Origin: Apium graveolens
Lineage: Eukaryota > Streptophyta > Magnoliopsida > Apiales > Apiaceae
Direction of reading: 5' to 3'
DNA length: 64,000 bases
NCBI RefSeq assembly: GCF_009905375.1
Contig: NW_027417593.1
Coordinates: 21,445-85,444 of the forward strand
Below, piece after piece: positions 12,731-24,900 of the stretch. The translations under genes and the position numbers were made by a program. Within the stretch, counting starts at the first letter, position 1; each line of letters starts with the position of its first letter. The notes under the pieces are model-generated. The model worked only from the letters and a program-made list of their open reading frames with translations. It was not told where the DNA came from and made no database searches.

Positions 12731-12850
12731 AAAATGGGAGAAGAAGACGAGGGCGACGAACCCGTGGCATGCACAAGCTTCTGTTATGCTTACTTGCTCT
12801 ACGCTCGAGCACCTACTATTTTTCACGTGGAACCACACTTCATTCATACA
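12731..12850 (-). promoter_or_regulatory. Conserved upstream block of bHLH copy 1, with a G-box
   Basis: About 0.9-1.0 kb upstream of the ATG. It shares with 28496-28615 a series of short matches (GTGGCAT, ATGCTTAC, GCTC...GCTCGAGCA, CCACACTT, ATCCATAC-like) while flanking sequence has diverged. It carries a CACGTG G-box at 12824-12829 and a GCATGC core at 12767. Group IVc bHLH factors are known to bind E/G-boxes in Ib bHLH promoters; that this site is used is inference. Confidence 0.6.
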
Positions 12851-13264
12851 TTATAATCAATTACTTAACTTCATTTTGTTACTTATTATATATGCATTCG
12901 AATGCTTAGATTAAGTATACAAGAGGCTTTGTATATAAGCTGTAACGGTATTCATTCAGGAAACTAAATATTAAACTAGTTGAATGGAATGATGATGAAT
13001 CGGACAACTACTGATGTGGATACATTTGACACGCATGCAACTAAACAACAGCTAACAATTAAGGATTACAGATTCAAAACATCATGTTATAACCTTCCTG
13101 CACGGCTGCAATTATAATTCTTTATGTTTTAATATCTTATCCAGCCCCAGACATGTAACATAGTAGTATTATACACATAGTTTCAATTTCTATAACTGGT
13201 CAGGAGTTATTAGAAAAATTTATTTATATTAGTATATGATGTCATTTTATTACGAAGGGGTTGA
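12851..13264. other. Intergenic upstream of bHLH copy 1
   Basis: AT-rich sequence with no recognised feature, up to the copia 2 boundary at 13265. Confidence 0.5.
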
Positions 13265-13315
13265 TGCAAATAAATAAACAACTAAAGAGATATTTGAGCA
13301 AACACTCGTTTTATA

Positions 13316-14941
13316 TAGGGCCGTTCACGAACCGAGCCAAGTCGAGTTTTGATCGAACAGAGCCGAGCTTTAATTTTTTTTCTGACGAATCGAGCCGAGC
13401 CGAGCTTTCTTATCGAACAAAAATCGTGTTCGAGCTCGAGCTCGTTAACTAACGAGCCGAACACGAGCTTGTTCGCGAACATAAACGAGCCGAGCCGAGC
13501 CGAGCCGAACCGAGCCAGAAAAAATTCTGGTCAACCGATGTTTGACTGTGAAAATAACTTATCAAATAAATTTTTTTTTTTTGAAAATTTGGTTATATCA
13601 CTAAAATATATATATCTTGACATCCATACGGTTGGATCGAGGAAAATATTTTTAAAAAAATCGAAACACCAATTAATGACTAAACACTAGTTAGTGGTAA
13701 TAGTCAAACTACTACTTAACTGTTAAAATAACAAACCAAATAAAATTATTTTGGTCTGAAAATTTGGTTATATCATTAAAATATATTTATTTTGACATCC
13801 ATACGGTTGGATCAATTAAAAATAATTTTAAACAAGTCGAGATACTAATACAGGACTAAACACTAGTTACTAGTACTAGTCAAACTAATTTTTGACTGTT
13901 AAAATAGCAAACCAAATAAAATTATTTTGATCTGTAACTTTGGTTATATCAATAAAATGTATGTATCATGACATCCATACGGTTGGATCAATATAAAATA
14001 TTTTTAAAATAATCAAAACAACAAATCAGGACTAACCACTAGTTAACGGTAATAGTCAAACTAATACTTGACTGTTAATATAACAAACCAAATAAAATTA
14101 TTTTGATCTGAAAATTTGGTTATATCATTAAAATATATTTATTTTGACATTCATACGGTTGGATCAATTAGAAATAATTTTAAATAAATCGAGACACCAA
14201 TGCAAGACTAAACATTAGTTACCAAGACTAGTCAAACTAATGTTTGACTATTAAAATAGCAAACCAAATAAAATTATTTTGATCTAAAACTTTGGTTATA
14301 TCAGTAAAATATATATTTTATGACATCCATACGGTTGGATCGATATAAAGTATTTTTAAAATAATCGAAACAACAAATCCGGATTAAATGCTAGTTAGCG
14401 TTAATAGTCAAACTAATGCTTGACCATAAAATAAAAAATCAAATAAAATTGTTTTTGATGTGAAACATTGGTTATATCATTAAAATATATATTTTATGAT
14501 ATCCATACGGTTGGATCAATGAAAAATATTTTAAAAAAAATCTTAACTAAAATATAATTATGAAGCTACATTTTAAAATTAGAAACTAAAATATAAAATT
14601 TCTAAATCACGTCAAAATATATCACATATGGTATGCAAAATGATCGTTGGAAGATAAAAAAAAATACAGTGAAGTCGGATTTAAAAAAAAATCATACCTG
14701 TATAAAAATATTTATGATATATTCGATTTTTTTGAATTTTAACGAACGAGTTCGAGCCGAGCCGAGCTCGAGCCGAGCTCGAGCCGAACAACCTAAAGCT
14801 CGGCTCGAGCTCGATTTGCTTAACGAACATATTTTTCTGTTCGAGCTCGAGCTCGAGTTCGTTAACGAGCCGAGCCGAACGAGCTCTTAACGAGCCGAGC
14901 TCGAGCTTGTTCACGAACAGCTCGGTTCGTGAACAGCCCTA
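13316..14941. mobile_element. Non-autonomous hAT element nested in the copia 2 LTR
   Basis: The ends are inverted repeats starting TAGGGC[C/T]GTTCACGAACC. The element is flanked by an exact 8-bp duplication GTTTTATA (13308-13315 and 14942-14949). The other LTR (near 19028-19045) shows the uninterrupted site, which proves the insertion. Subterminal regions on both sides are packed with CGAGC/GCTCG motifs. No transposase frame is present; the 1626-bp interior is mostly a 176-bp tandem array. Confidence 0.92.
13545..14540. repeat. Six tandem copies of a 175-176-bp unit inside the hAT element
   Basis: The marker CCATACGGTTGGATC recurs near 13621, 13796, 13972, 14148, 14324 and 14500. Spacing is 175 once and 176 four times. 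Copies 2 and 4 resemble each other, as do 3 and 5, so the array also has a dimer period of about 352 bp. Confidence 0.9.
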
Positions 14942-15126
14942 GTTTTATATATGAAACTGCTGAAAATAGTTATGCAAAAGTTACAGACTTAACAATGAAA
15001 CAAAGAAATGAAAAAAAAACTAAATACCACACACCAGGTGGTTGCTACAAACTCGGACACTTCCTGTTATTTCTCTAACACTAACCTGATATAACTCAAC
15101 TACTCTGCTACATATTCATGCTGCTG

Positions 15127-17784
15127 TTAATACGCTTCACAGGATGAAAGAGCTACACACCTCTGTTTTTGACTAACCCAAGTAATTAAACTTTCATTAA
15201 GATAAAATGCCATTCCGCCCGTGCTTTTTCTATCATCAATATTTCCTGCAAAATCACTGTCTGAGAAACCTGTCAACAAGTAATCTCCACGACCTTTCGT
15301 ATATACCAGACCATAGTGTAATGTTCCTTTTACATAGCGTAATATACGCTTAGCTGCACTCAAATGTAAAGTTGTTGGCTGCTCCATAAATCTGCTGACC
15401 ACTCCAACTGGATAAGCAATGTCAGGTCGCGTGTTTACCAGATATCTCAATCCTCCTATCAAACTTTTAAATTCTGTTGGATTTACCAGCTTCCCGTTCT
15501 CGTCCTTATGCAGCTAAATTTTAGGTTCCATTGGGTAACTTACAGGTTTGCAATCAGCCATGCCAGCCCTCTCAAGTATCCGTTTAGCATATGCAGTCTG
15601 CTTTATCTCTATATAGCCCCTTTCCTGTTGGACTTCTATCCCAATGTAATATGCCAGCTGACCCATATCACTCATCTCGAATTCGATTTTCATATGCTGC
15701 TTGAAGTCAACAATGCCTTTCAAGTTTGTCCCAGTTATTAACAAATCATCCACATACACTCCTACAATCAACACTTCGTTATTTTCATGCTTCATGTAAA
15801 CTGCGTGTTCGAACGGACATTTATTAAATCCAAGCTTAACAAGATATTTACTGAGTCGAGCATACCAGGCTCGAGGAGCTTGCCATACAGGGCCTTTGAA
15901 AGCTTATAGACTTTGTATTCCTCCCCCTCTTTTTCAAATCCCCTTGGTTGAGTTACATAAACTTTCTCCAATAGTTCACCATTGAGGAATGTCGACTTCA
16001 CGTCGAGATGATGCACCTGCCACTCGTTGTAAGCAGCTAGAGCTAATAACAATCGCACCGTTTCCATCCTTGTGACTGGAGCAAAAACCTCCTGAAAATC
16101 GACTCCAAATTTATGCACGTACCCTTTGGCAACAAGTCGTGCCTTGTGCTTCATGATCTTCCCGTTTGTATCCTTTTTCGCCTTAAATACCCACTTCAAA
16201 TCAATTGCCTTATGATTTGGTGGTAGATCAGTCAATTTCCAGGTGTTGTTTCTTTCTATGGATTCTATTTCTGTTTGCATTGATTCTCTCCACACTATTT
16301 CTTTGCTTGCCTGATCATACGTGGTAGGTTCATCAATTTCGACCAACATTAGTTCCTCCTCAGCAGCTTGAATTTCTTCTGTTTCATTATAGATTTCACT
16401 CAGTCTCCTGTATCTTAAGGGTTCACTGCTATGACAAAAGACATCAGAGCTATAACCACCTTCTTCATTACTTCCTCTTGGAGACGACATACCAGACTGA
16501 CTACCACATATAGCTGACATACCAGGCTGTGGACTTTGTACCAGACTTTGATCACCCATGCTGTTATCTTGTACATTTGTCTCGACATCTAGGACCGTGA
16601 ACGTTCTCGAACCATTCTCCACCAAAGTTGTACTGATTTCTTCTTTATCCCAGGGCCAAGTTTTTTTCTCTTCAAAAATCACATCCCTACTGACATGAAC
16701 TGTTCCTTCCCTTGGGTCATACAAACGAAATGCTTTGGTCCCTGGCTCCTTGCCCAAATACACGACTGACTTGCTCCTATCATCAAGTTTTTTTAGATGA
16801 ATGCCTGTTGTCTTCATATGGGCAACACATCCAAAAATTCTCAAGTGATCCAACTTTGGTTTCTTGCCCTTCCATGCCTCAAAAGGTGTCTTATTTGACA
16901 GTGCTCTTGTAGGCAATCCGTTCAGAATATAAATTGCGTGCGAATTGCTTCTCCCCAAAAACGTAATGGCATGTGTGTTTCCTTTAGCAAACTTCTAGCC
17001 ATAGCCACCACGGTTCTGTTACGGCGCTCAACTACACCATTTTGTTGTGGCGAGTAGGGTGCTGTAAAGTGCCTCTGAATTCCTGTTTCCTCACAAAACA
17101 AAAGAAAATCCTTACAGCGGAACTCTCCGCCCCTGTCGGTTCTGAAGACCTGAATGCTTTCCTTTCTCTCCTTTTCTATTGCTGCTTTAAATTTCTTAAA
17201 AACACTCAGTGCCTCGTCTTTTGTTTTGATCATATACACCCACATCAGACGACTAAAATCGTCCACTAACAGGAAAAATATTTATTTTCAGCAGGGGTTG
17301 GAGGTGAGATAGGTCCACACAAATCTCCATGGACTAGTTCAAGAAAGGATTTTGCAGCAAATTCTGACTGTGCCGGGAATGGCCTTCGTGTTTGTTTTGA
17401 TAGCAAGCACCCATTACAAACTTCTTTGGGTTGACTAAAAACAGGAAGTCATCGAGCCATGTTGTTGTTAGACATAAGTTGCATTGCCTGAAAATTGACA
17501 TGTCCTAGTCGCGAATGCCACAACCAAGACACTTCTTCCCTTTTTGTCAACAAGCACATATTTTCATTACTTTCAACAACCAATTTATATAATCGATTAG
17601 AGGACCTTTGAACTTTAATCAACAATTTTCCACTTTTCTCATAGACCCACAAATGCTCACCATTTAATATGACTTTATTTCCATCTTCAAAGAGCTGACC
17701 CAAACTAATTATATTATTGCAAAGAGTGGGGATGAAGTATACCTCTTTTAAAAAATGTTCTTCACCATTCTTGCAATTGAACAC
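15127..17784 (-). pseudogene. copia 2 integrase, reverse transcriptase and RNase H, broken
   Basis: Read right to left. 17784-17449 has the gag-pre-integrase zinc region (WLWHSRLGHVNFQAM). 17266-16922 has the integrase core (VFRTDRGGEF, SPQQNGVVERRNRT). 16958-15792 has the integrase tail and RT start (LKWVFKAKKDTNGK, ARLVAKGY). 15795-15514 has the catalytic YVDDLLITG. 15462-15127 has RNase H up to VALSSCEAY. Breaks are a shift between 17449 and 17266, one near 16930, one after ALYGK near 15890, and a stop near 15512. The last RNase H segment is missing. Confidence 0.9.
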
Positions 17785-17796
17785 AATTGAGCCTCT

Positions 17797-18954
17797 TCAT
17801 TTGATATTTACTGTGGATCTGTCACCGAACTTGACTTTGCCAACTATTTTTTCATCCAAATAGGTGAATTTTGAGCGATTTCCAGTCATATGATTACTAG
17901 CCCCATTATGTAGATACCAAACATTTGTTTCACTTCCTCTTTCCTGAACTGATCGTCCTGTTGGAACCACCTTTTCTTCATTCAGCATCACCATTTCCTT
18001 TTCATTTTCTCCACATTCTGCAATTAACAGTGCCGGCTCGTTGTCACTAGTCTGAGTTAGATTCACTTCAGTCCTCTGCTCCTTGTTTTGATCCCGTCGT
18101 GGCCTACGACATTCAGCCGCGTAATGACCATATCCTGAGCAATTCCAACATTTAACTCTACTCTTGTCTCGCATGAACCTGCCTCCATCTCTGCTACGAT
18201 TTTCACCAGAGTTTCGAGTTACCTCCTTACTACTCCACTTCAACCATTCTTCACGGGTAAGTAGTAGTTGCCCCTCTGAGTTTTCCCTCTTTCGCCATTC
18301 CTCCTCTGTGAGAAGAAGCTTCCCTTCAGCTGGTTCAGTTACCCCTCGTAATCTCTCTTCATGCGCTTTGAGAGAGCCAACAACCTCTTCCACAGACATC
18401 GTCTCCAAGTCGCCAAACTGTTCTATGGCTGAGGTGATCTGTAAAAACTTCGAGGGAACTGCCCTGAGTAATTTCTTTACAACATAAGTCTCCTCTACTT
18501 TTTCACCAAGAGCTCGGATTCTGGTAACCAAGCTATTCAATTTCATGTAGAACTCGTCTAATTGCTCTGTCTCCTTCATGTTTAAAGACTCGAACTCAAT
18601 TTTCAACGTCTGGGTTTTCGCTTTCTTCGCCTTATCTGCACCCAGGGACACCGTTTTAATTGCCTCCCATGCTTCTTTTGCCGTTGTTTTCTCAGATACG
18701 TATAGCAGAACATCTTCAGGGATTCCCTGATAGATTGCGGCCAAAGCTAACTTGTCTGTCTTCTCCTCCACAGGTGCTTTCGGATCCTTAGGTTCAATGG
18801 CAACCCACACGCCCTGAGCTTGTAGGAAGACTTTCATTTTAAGCGCCCATGCTGTGTAATTCACCTTCGTTAACATTGGATAGCTCAGCCCGATAGTATT
18901 TTCTTTACTTTTGTTCGATTCCATTGGCACCGCTCTGGGCATGTATTTTGGCAT
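17797..18954 (-). pseudogene. copia 2 gag and protease start
   Basis: The frame is open for 385 codons. It holds the copia gag domain (YTAWALKMKVFLQAQGVWVA), a basic region, a CCHC zinc knuckle (CWNCSGYGHYAAEC) and the protease start with WYLHNGASNHMTG, where the catalytic aspartate position is His. The translation probably begins at the internal Met of MESNKSKENT, eleven codons in. The frame ends at 17797 and pol continues in another frame. Gag alone looks intact, which is unusual for this window. Confidence 0.88.
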
Positions 18955-18967
18955 ACACCACGTTTAA

Positions 18968-18980
18968 GGCTCTGATACCA
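18968..18980 (-). other. Primer binding site of copia 2 (initiator tRNA-Met)
   Basis: The minus strand reads TGGTATCAGAGCC, six bases inside the 5' LTR edge. Confidence 0.9.
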
Positions 18981-18986
18981 GATTAA

Positions 18987-19228
18987 TGCAAATAAATAAA
19001 CAACTAAAGAGATATTTGAGCAAACACTCGTTTTATATATGAAACTGCTGAAAATAGTTATGCAAAAGTTACAGACTTAACAATGAAACAAAGAAATGAA
19101 AAAAAAAACTAAATACCACACACCAGGTGGTTACTACAAACTCGGACACTTCCTGTTATTTCTCTAGCACTAACCTAATATAACTCAACTACCCTACTAC
19201 CTATTCATGCTGTAGTTAATACGCTACA
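18987..19228 (-). repeat. 5' LTR of copia 2
   Basis: 242 bp, plus-strand TGCAAATA...GCTACA. It is uninterrupted and shows the empty target site of the hAT in the other LTR. Confidence 0.9.
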
Positions 19229-19788
19229 TACAACTGAATTATTCAAAATGACACAACGTTTAGATTAATATCCAACAGGGGTGAGAACTGAGTCTGAGAT
19301 TGAAGAGTAGACTTATACGTAATCCGTAAATAATTTCATGTTGCAGAACCGTTGTTTTATGAAAACTCTCTTATTTCATATAAATGTCATGGATCATCTT
19401 TTCTTCAAAACAATCTACTACTGTTTACAGTTATGACTGCCTTCGTGTCTACATTTAATTAGCAAGAGTGCAATAAAAAATATCTTAAATGATTAGATCT
19501 TATTTTTTGTAATTTTGAATTCAATTCTTATTTATTCATGAAATTTAGTCATTCATTAGCATATAAGCCTAATTATTCGAAAAGAAATCTAGCAAAAAAA
19601 ATCAATCATTTTTCTATAAAAAGTCAGGGGTTGAGGATATGCAATAATTGAGTTATGTTAAGATTATGTTAGGTTGAGTTAGAATAGGTTGAACCCTTGT
19701 CTTGTTTGGGTATAAAGGTTGAGTTAGAAAGGGTTCACCCATATTCATTTGGATGAAGAAAATAGGTAAATGGTTGGATACATAGATA
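19229..19788. other. AT-rich intergenic sequence
   Basis: Nothing recognised. Short local repeats such as TTGAGTTA/GTTAGGTTGAGTTAGAA near 19650-19730. Confidence 0.5.
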
Positions 19789-20599
19789 TCTATATTATAT
19801 TATAATAGACGAAATATTAAAATTTTAATAATAAGTCGGTCAGTACTTACTAAAATTACTAAATTACCCTTACTTAATTATTCTCGTTTTAATTGGTCGG
19901 TTGGTCGGTTAGGCAGTCAATTCTAATTCTAATTTATATTGAAGTCAAATTACTCTAACAATTCTATTTTATATACTACTCTATATCATTATAATTAATA
20001 TTAAAGTCATCTTTTTTTACCAATTTTACTTCTAATTCATATTAAGTTATATATTATTTTAATTGATATTTCAGGTTAAAACAAATTTAAGTAAAATAAA
20101 TATAATTAATTGATTTTGGTTAATTTGATGTGCCCTTGTGCTAAGATAAATTACTAAATACTACTGATCCGGCTAAAAAAATAATATTGATCCATCTAAG
20201 ATATATTATTCATTTCGGATTAAAAAGATTATACAATTGATCCAAACTAAGACAAAATTAAAATAAAAATCAATATATAATTCGACAATCTAAAATAAAA
20301 TCATATATATACTAATTATCCGGGCTAAAATAAAATTATCTTATTGATCCAGACTTAAAAAGTCGGAATAATGGGACTCGGACTATAAACGAAATATTTA
20401 AAAGTTTTGTAGTCGATCGATATTTGCTGAAATTACTTATTTACCCTTATTTAATTATTTTAATTTTAACTAGTCGGTTGGTTCATGAAATCATATTATT
20501 TAAAATTTTAAATGACAAATTTAGGAATTCAATTCAAATTAAATTATATAATATTAAAAGTATCTGTGCAATCCGTGCATCGCACGGGTATTAAGCTAA
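19789..20599 (+). mobile_element. Small non-autonomous Helitron
   Basis: The 5' end is TCTATATTATATTATAATAG after an A. The 3' end has the hairpin CCGTGC-ATC-GCACGG (20573-20587), then GTATTAAG and CTAA, and is followed by T. This matches the Helitron rules (5' TC, 3' hairpin plus CTRR, insertion between A and T, no duplication). There is no Rep/helicase frame in the 811 bp. Part of the 5' end (ACGAAATATT...CGGTTGGT) recurs near 20389-20475. Confidence 0.75.
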
Positions 20600-21650
20600 T
20601 TATAATAATAATAACATATCATCTAAGTGAAAATAAATTAAATTTGAAGGCATATTTTAGATTTTAATATTAAAAACTTAATATATATATATATATATAT
20701 ATTCAAATTGAATATAATAATATAGTGATTATGATCCAACTTTAAATTTTTTTCAAAATAAAGTACATTTATTACCTAATTATTTTATTAATACCGTAAA
20801 TGTAAAAATGATCATATGTATTTATTAATTTTGAATATTTGTATTCAATCATAAATATATTTTTTTATAATACATTATTTTAAAATTGGTTTCACTCGAC
20901 TCGAACTCGTTTTCGAGCTTGAATTCGAACACATATTTTTGCTCGATAAAAAACTCAGGTCGAGCCGATTTTTTTTGAAATCGATTAGAATTTGAGCTTG
21001 ATTATTTTTTTGTTTTTTAAGATATATACGTCTTTGATAGTTTATATGTCGTCCAATTATCTCATAAAATTATTTTTACTAACTAATTTACTATTTTTTG
21101 TATATTTACCAGAATTATTTTATTTTTATTATATTTGGTAAAAAAATTAAATGTAATTTATTTTATTATAAGATATTTAACTATTTATCCAAACTATTAA
21201 TATTAACTTCTCCGATTGAACTTTAGTTTTTTCACGTAATAATACAACTTCTGAAATGAATGTTTTATATTTAACGATCAAATTACATTAAATATTTCAG
21301 GCTAAATATGTATAGGGTATAATACTTACCTAATTATATTAATATATAGTGATTAATAATTCGAATGGGAGACTTTTACATACTTAAATTTAATATTTTA
21401 TTAACATTATAAATTATAATGAAAACAAATATTTTTTAACAAAATAAAACCGTTAGATTAATATATATTAAATGTTATTAGAATTATTGAAATATATCTC
21501 ATATTTTAAATATTATTTTGGTTAGTCTTTTGACTAGTCAATACATCAATAACTCAGTTAAATTCGGGTGCTGATTATAAATTATAACTTATCGACAAAT
21601 TATCATAATAAATATAAATTATAAAACTACTAATAATTTTTGGTTCATGG
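20600..21650. other. AT-rich intergenic sequence with (TA)n
   Basis: Includes a TA microsatellite at about 20680-20701 and, near 20895-21000, a short run of CGAG/GAGCT motifs like the ends of the hAT at 13316. No gene seen. Confidence 0.5.
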
Positions 21651-21651
21651 T

Positions 21652-21960
21652 GCCATTACCCCTAGCCTTCGGCCGGAGGGGTTTATTGCACAAAAATGTC
21701 GGGACGCGGGGCTGCTTCCGAATAGGGAAGACCAACGAACGTCAGATGAAAAGTCTTGCACCTCATTAAGAACATGTGAGGAGTGACCGTCTTCATCGTA
21801 TGTTGCACGCATCGCACTTGGTTAGAATTTACAACACCACATATTTGAGGTGTTGGAAACTGAACTCTTTCATCACTAGGTTTTTCCTTTGTCGGAAGGA
21901 TGCCGCACCGCACCACTATGGCTGATTCAACATGGACTCTCTACAATACATAGTATGTTG
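21652..21960 (-). other. GC-richer island with an unrecognised 77-codon frame
   Basis: It stands out from AT-rich surroundings. A minus-strand frame (21683-21916) starts MVRCGILPTKEKPSDERV and ends PRPDIFVQ. A short palindromic stretch CCTAGCCTTCGGCCGGAGG lies just beyond its stop. I do not recognise the protein; it may be a fragment of a mobile element or captured gene. Confidence 0.3.
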
Positions 21961-24900
21961 CAGTACTTTTCTATTCTTTACCTCATAATTGGGTATGCGT
22001 TTAAAGGGGGCGTTTAAAATAGATATTATGTAGAAAAATACACTCGTCCTTGAATTCATTTTTCTGCACCTTCCACTCCTGAACTATAACTGAAAATACA
22101 AAGAAATCTATCGTACAACTGTATTTTTTTCAAAGAGGAAAAATATTAATACCGCCAAACTTTTAGAAAACAAATAACACTACAATGAATCTAATAATTG
22201 AATTGTATACTAAAATAAAGATTGTGGCTCAAAGTTTAAAATCACCATAAATATAAATGAGTAAGGAATTGGAAACACACCTTATGACCTAAAATGGTGT
22301 CGGTTAGATGCTTCATAATCATTATTATAATCCTTGACAAAAAATTTAAGTTTACAAATTAGTGACTTCCATATGTTCCTATCGAGGAAATCTCCAAAAA
22401 AAAACTAATCGTTGTCCTCTCAGTAATTTATGACTCCAACCTACGAACCAAATTATTTTTTTACATATAATTAAACAGTAAATACTTGGATCCTATAAGT
22501 TTGAATTCCAAAATGACATAAATTGAATTAAAATTAGAAGGTAATGTACCTTAATTTGAAAGTAATATTACTTTTGAGTTGTCAATTTCTACTCCTTTTC
22601 TCTGCACACACATGAACAAACAGTTTAGCACTCTCTCACAACTTTTATAAAATACTTATATATAAACACCTCAATTTTTATTCTATTGATACATCATGAA
22701 CAGACGAACACCAGACACACTTTTAAAAAATTATATAGTAAAGAACATAACATTAACAATAAAAGAAAAACTATATCACAATAAAAAAAGCTCACCTAAA
22801 TATGCAAACATTTAATCCAAAAGTTGCAACTCAATTTGACCTAAAAAACAAATTTACCAATTTTAAATATATGAAAGAGAGAAGAGAGACGTAGAATTTA
22901 ACTTCAACTTCTAAATTAGGAAGTAAATGGTGTACTTTTAAATTGAAATTTCAAATTACGTTGCCAACATCAAGCCTAAAAACTGTATCTCCGAATATTT
23001 CTTTTAGGTTATGAATATTTACTCTTTTTCTCCGCACACACATGTTATAAGTTATTTATCAAAGATTGAAACATAAATAGATATATAATAAAAAAAATTA
23101 CAGCACATTATTATTAAGGAAAGTTCCAAAGGAAAAACACGAACATAATTTAGATTTCTTAGATGAGAACTGATATATAATAAATTGAAGTACATAACTT
23201 CAATTAATATATTTTAAATCGGACAAAATAAGTTGGACAGAGAATTACACGAGAGAATGAGTACTCGTAAAAAAGGAAGGTTGTTATTCGTATGGTAAGA
23301 ATTCTGAAAAGTTGAAAAGTATATATTTGGAGATTTATAACAGTAACGAAAGAGTGATCGTGTAAAACTGAAGTTGAAAACACATTGCACACTAAAGAAA
23401 ATAACTTAAATTATTTTACATCCAACACGTAAGAAGAAAAAAAAGGAGAATTATCGAAGACAATAATTTTGAAAATTAAAAATAAAATTCATATCGTAAC
23501 ATTATTTTTCGAGACCGAGTTGATGTAAATTGTTACTAATAACCTTACATAAACAACAAATAAAGTTGTAAGGTTCAACTACTTTATGTTCAAAGTATAG
23601 ATTTTTGTAATGCATGAAAAATAAAAAAATTGCAACACTAAGGTAAAATTTTAATATCTAGGACTCTAAATACAATTAAGAAATGATAAAAATCTATAAA
23701 ATAATTTGAAAACTCTGTTAGAACTTTTATCAAATATTGTAATACAAAATACTTACTTTCATCTTCAAACACGAACACAAATACAAAGCAATTACAAACA
23801 ACAATATTAATGTATTATCATACCTCATTTTGCCCAGAAACAATCCACATACAACCTGTAATTTAGAAGAATCAAGGTATTAGAGTTTAAACATCAATTA
23901 CTAATGAAGAAAAATAATTGTAAACTCTTTCAGAACTTTAATCAAACACATTGCATACAAAGTACTCATACAATTTCAAATAACAATATAGTGTAAAAAA
24001 ATCAAGATATATAATCAACCCAAAAATCTCAAACATGACGGTGTACGGAACAAAAAAACGTAAACATAAGTCTTATCTTTAATCTAGATCAAGAAATCAT
24101 AACTCAACTCTACTAAGTTTTGAAATTGGGTTTTGACAAAATAAATTGCTTTGAAAGGGGGTTTAAAGCAAAGATATTCAAATTTAAAATTTGAATACAT
24201 AGCTGCTCTCAATCAAATCCTATTAGGCTTATTTGTTCATTTGGTTTTATAGCTTTTTGATATTTATGTAAGGTTTTTATCTAAAATAATTACATATGAT
24301 AAATGATTAGTTTTTTTTTGAGAAAAATAAATGATTAGTTATAAATGATTAGAATGAGTATAATTGAAAAAACTAAGTCTTTATTATATGATGAGTAGAG
24401 TGTGTAGTGATAGCTAGCTTTAGGTTTTAAATGACCTTGTTAATCTTGACGATCAAACTATCTAGCTGTACCATTTTAAGTGCCTTACACTTTAGATGAC
24501 CTGGTTAACCTACCATTTTAAGTGTTTTACACTAGTTATATATAGAATATAATATGGAATTTTCAGTACGTTGCCTCGTCTACGGAGGCTGATGTATATG
24601 CATATATGCATAACCTTCACCTTTGAAAAGCTTTTACCTAACAGCCAAAAACTGAAATGCATGCCAAGTTGGATCAAATTGAGCAAAGTTTAAGTCATGC
24701 AAGAATACTCTGCTGACTTGTTAATTAGATGCAACAAAATGCGTACACATCAACATAATATTAATTTAATTTTGAGACTAGACATTTATAGTGTAAATGA
24801 CATATTCAGAATTATTGGAGGCTGCAATTCCATCCATAATCATGTAAGAGAAATGACTTGTAACGGATAAACTTGGCGATGTAAGGTCATTTGGCTAATA

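Larger units (their letters stand above)
10410..13010. repeat. Duplicated unit A containing bHLH copy 1
   Basis: Matches 26350-28760 from the 3' flank (TTTCCTTCATAC and ATTAGCAA near 10420-10500) through the gene to the upstream block and GATGATGA...CGGACAAC near 12991. So gene, 3' flank and promoter were copied together as a direct tandem duplication. Confidence 0.8.
13265..15139 (-). repeat. 3' LTR of copia 2 (split by hAT at 13316-14941)
   Basis: 13265-13315 and 14950-15139 together match 18987-19228. The edge facing the internal region is fused to the RNase H frame with no polypurine tract. Confidence 0.88.
13265..19228 (-). mobile_element. Ty1/copia LTR retrotransposon (copia 2), minus strand, with nested hAT in its 3' LTR
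   Basis: 5' LTR 18987-19228 (242 bp), primer site 18968-18980 complementary to initiator tRNA-Met, gag, protease, integrase, RT and RNase H on the minus strand, and 3' LTR 13265-15139 interrupted by a 1.6-kb hAT insertion. Without the hAT and its duplication the 3' LTR is 241 bp. The LTRs differ at about nine positions. I could not confirm a target duplication (GTTGA on the left, TACAA on the right). RNase H is cut short and fused to the LTR. Confidence 0.93.

Noticed and set aside
13545..14540. CRISPR-like regular repeat
   Set aside because: The units are 176 bp, directly tandem, without spacers, inside a plant transposon.
13349..14914. Several frames rich in Glu, Leu, Ser and Arg on both strands
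   Set aside because: They are translations of the CGAGC palindromic ends of the hAT element.
13260..19233. A 5-bp target duplication for copia 2
   Set aside because: GTTGA on the left and TACAA (or ACTGA if the LTR is four bases longer) on the right do not match well enough.
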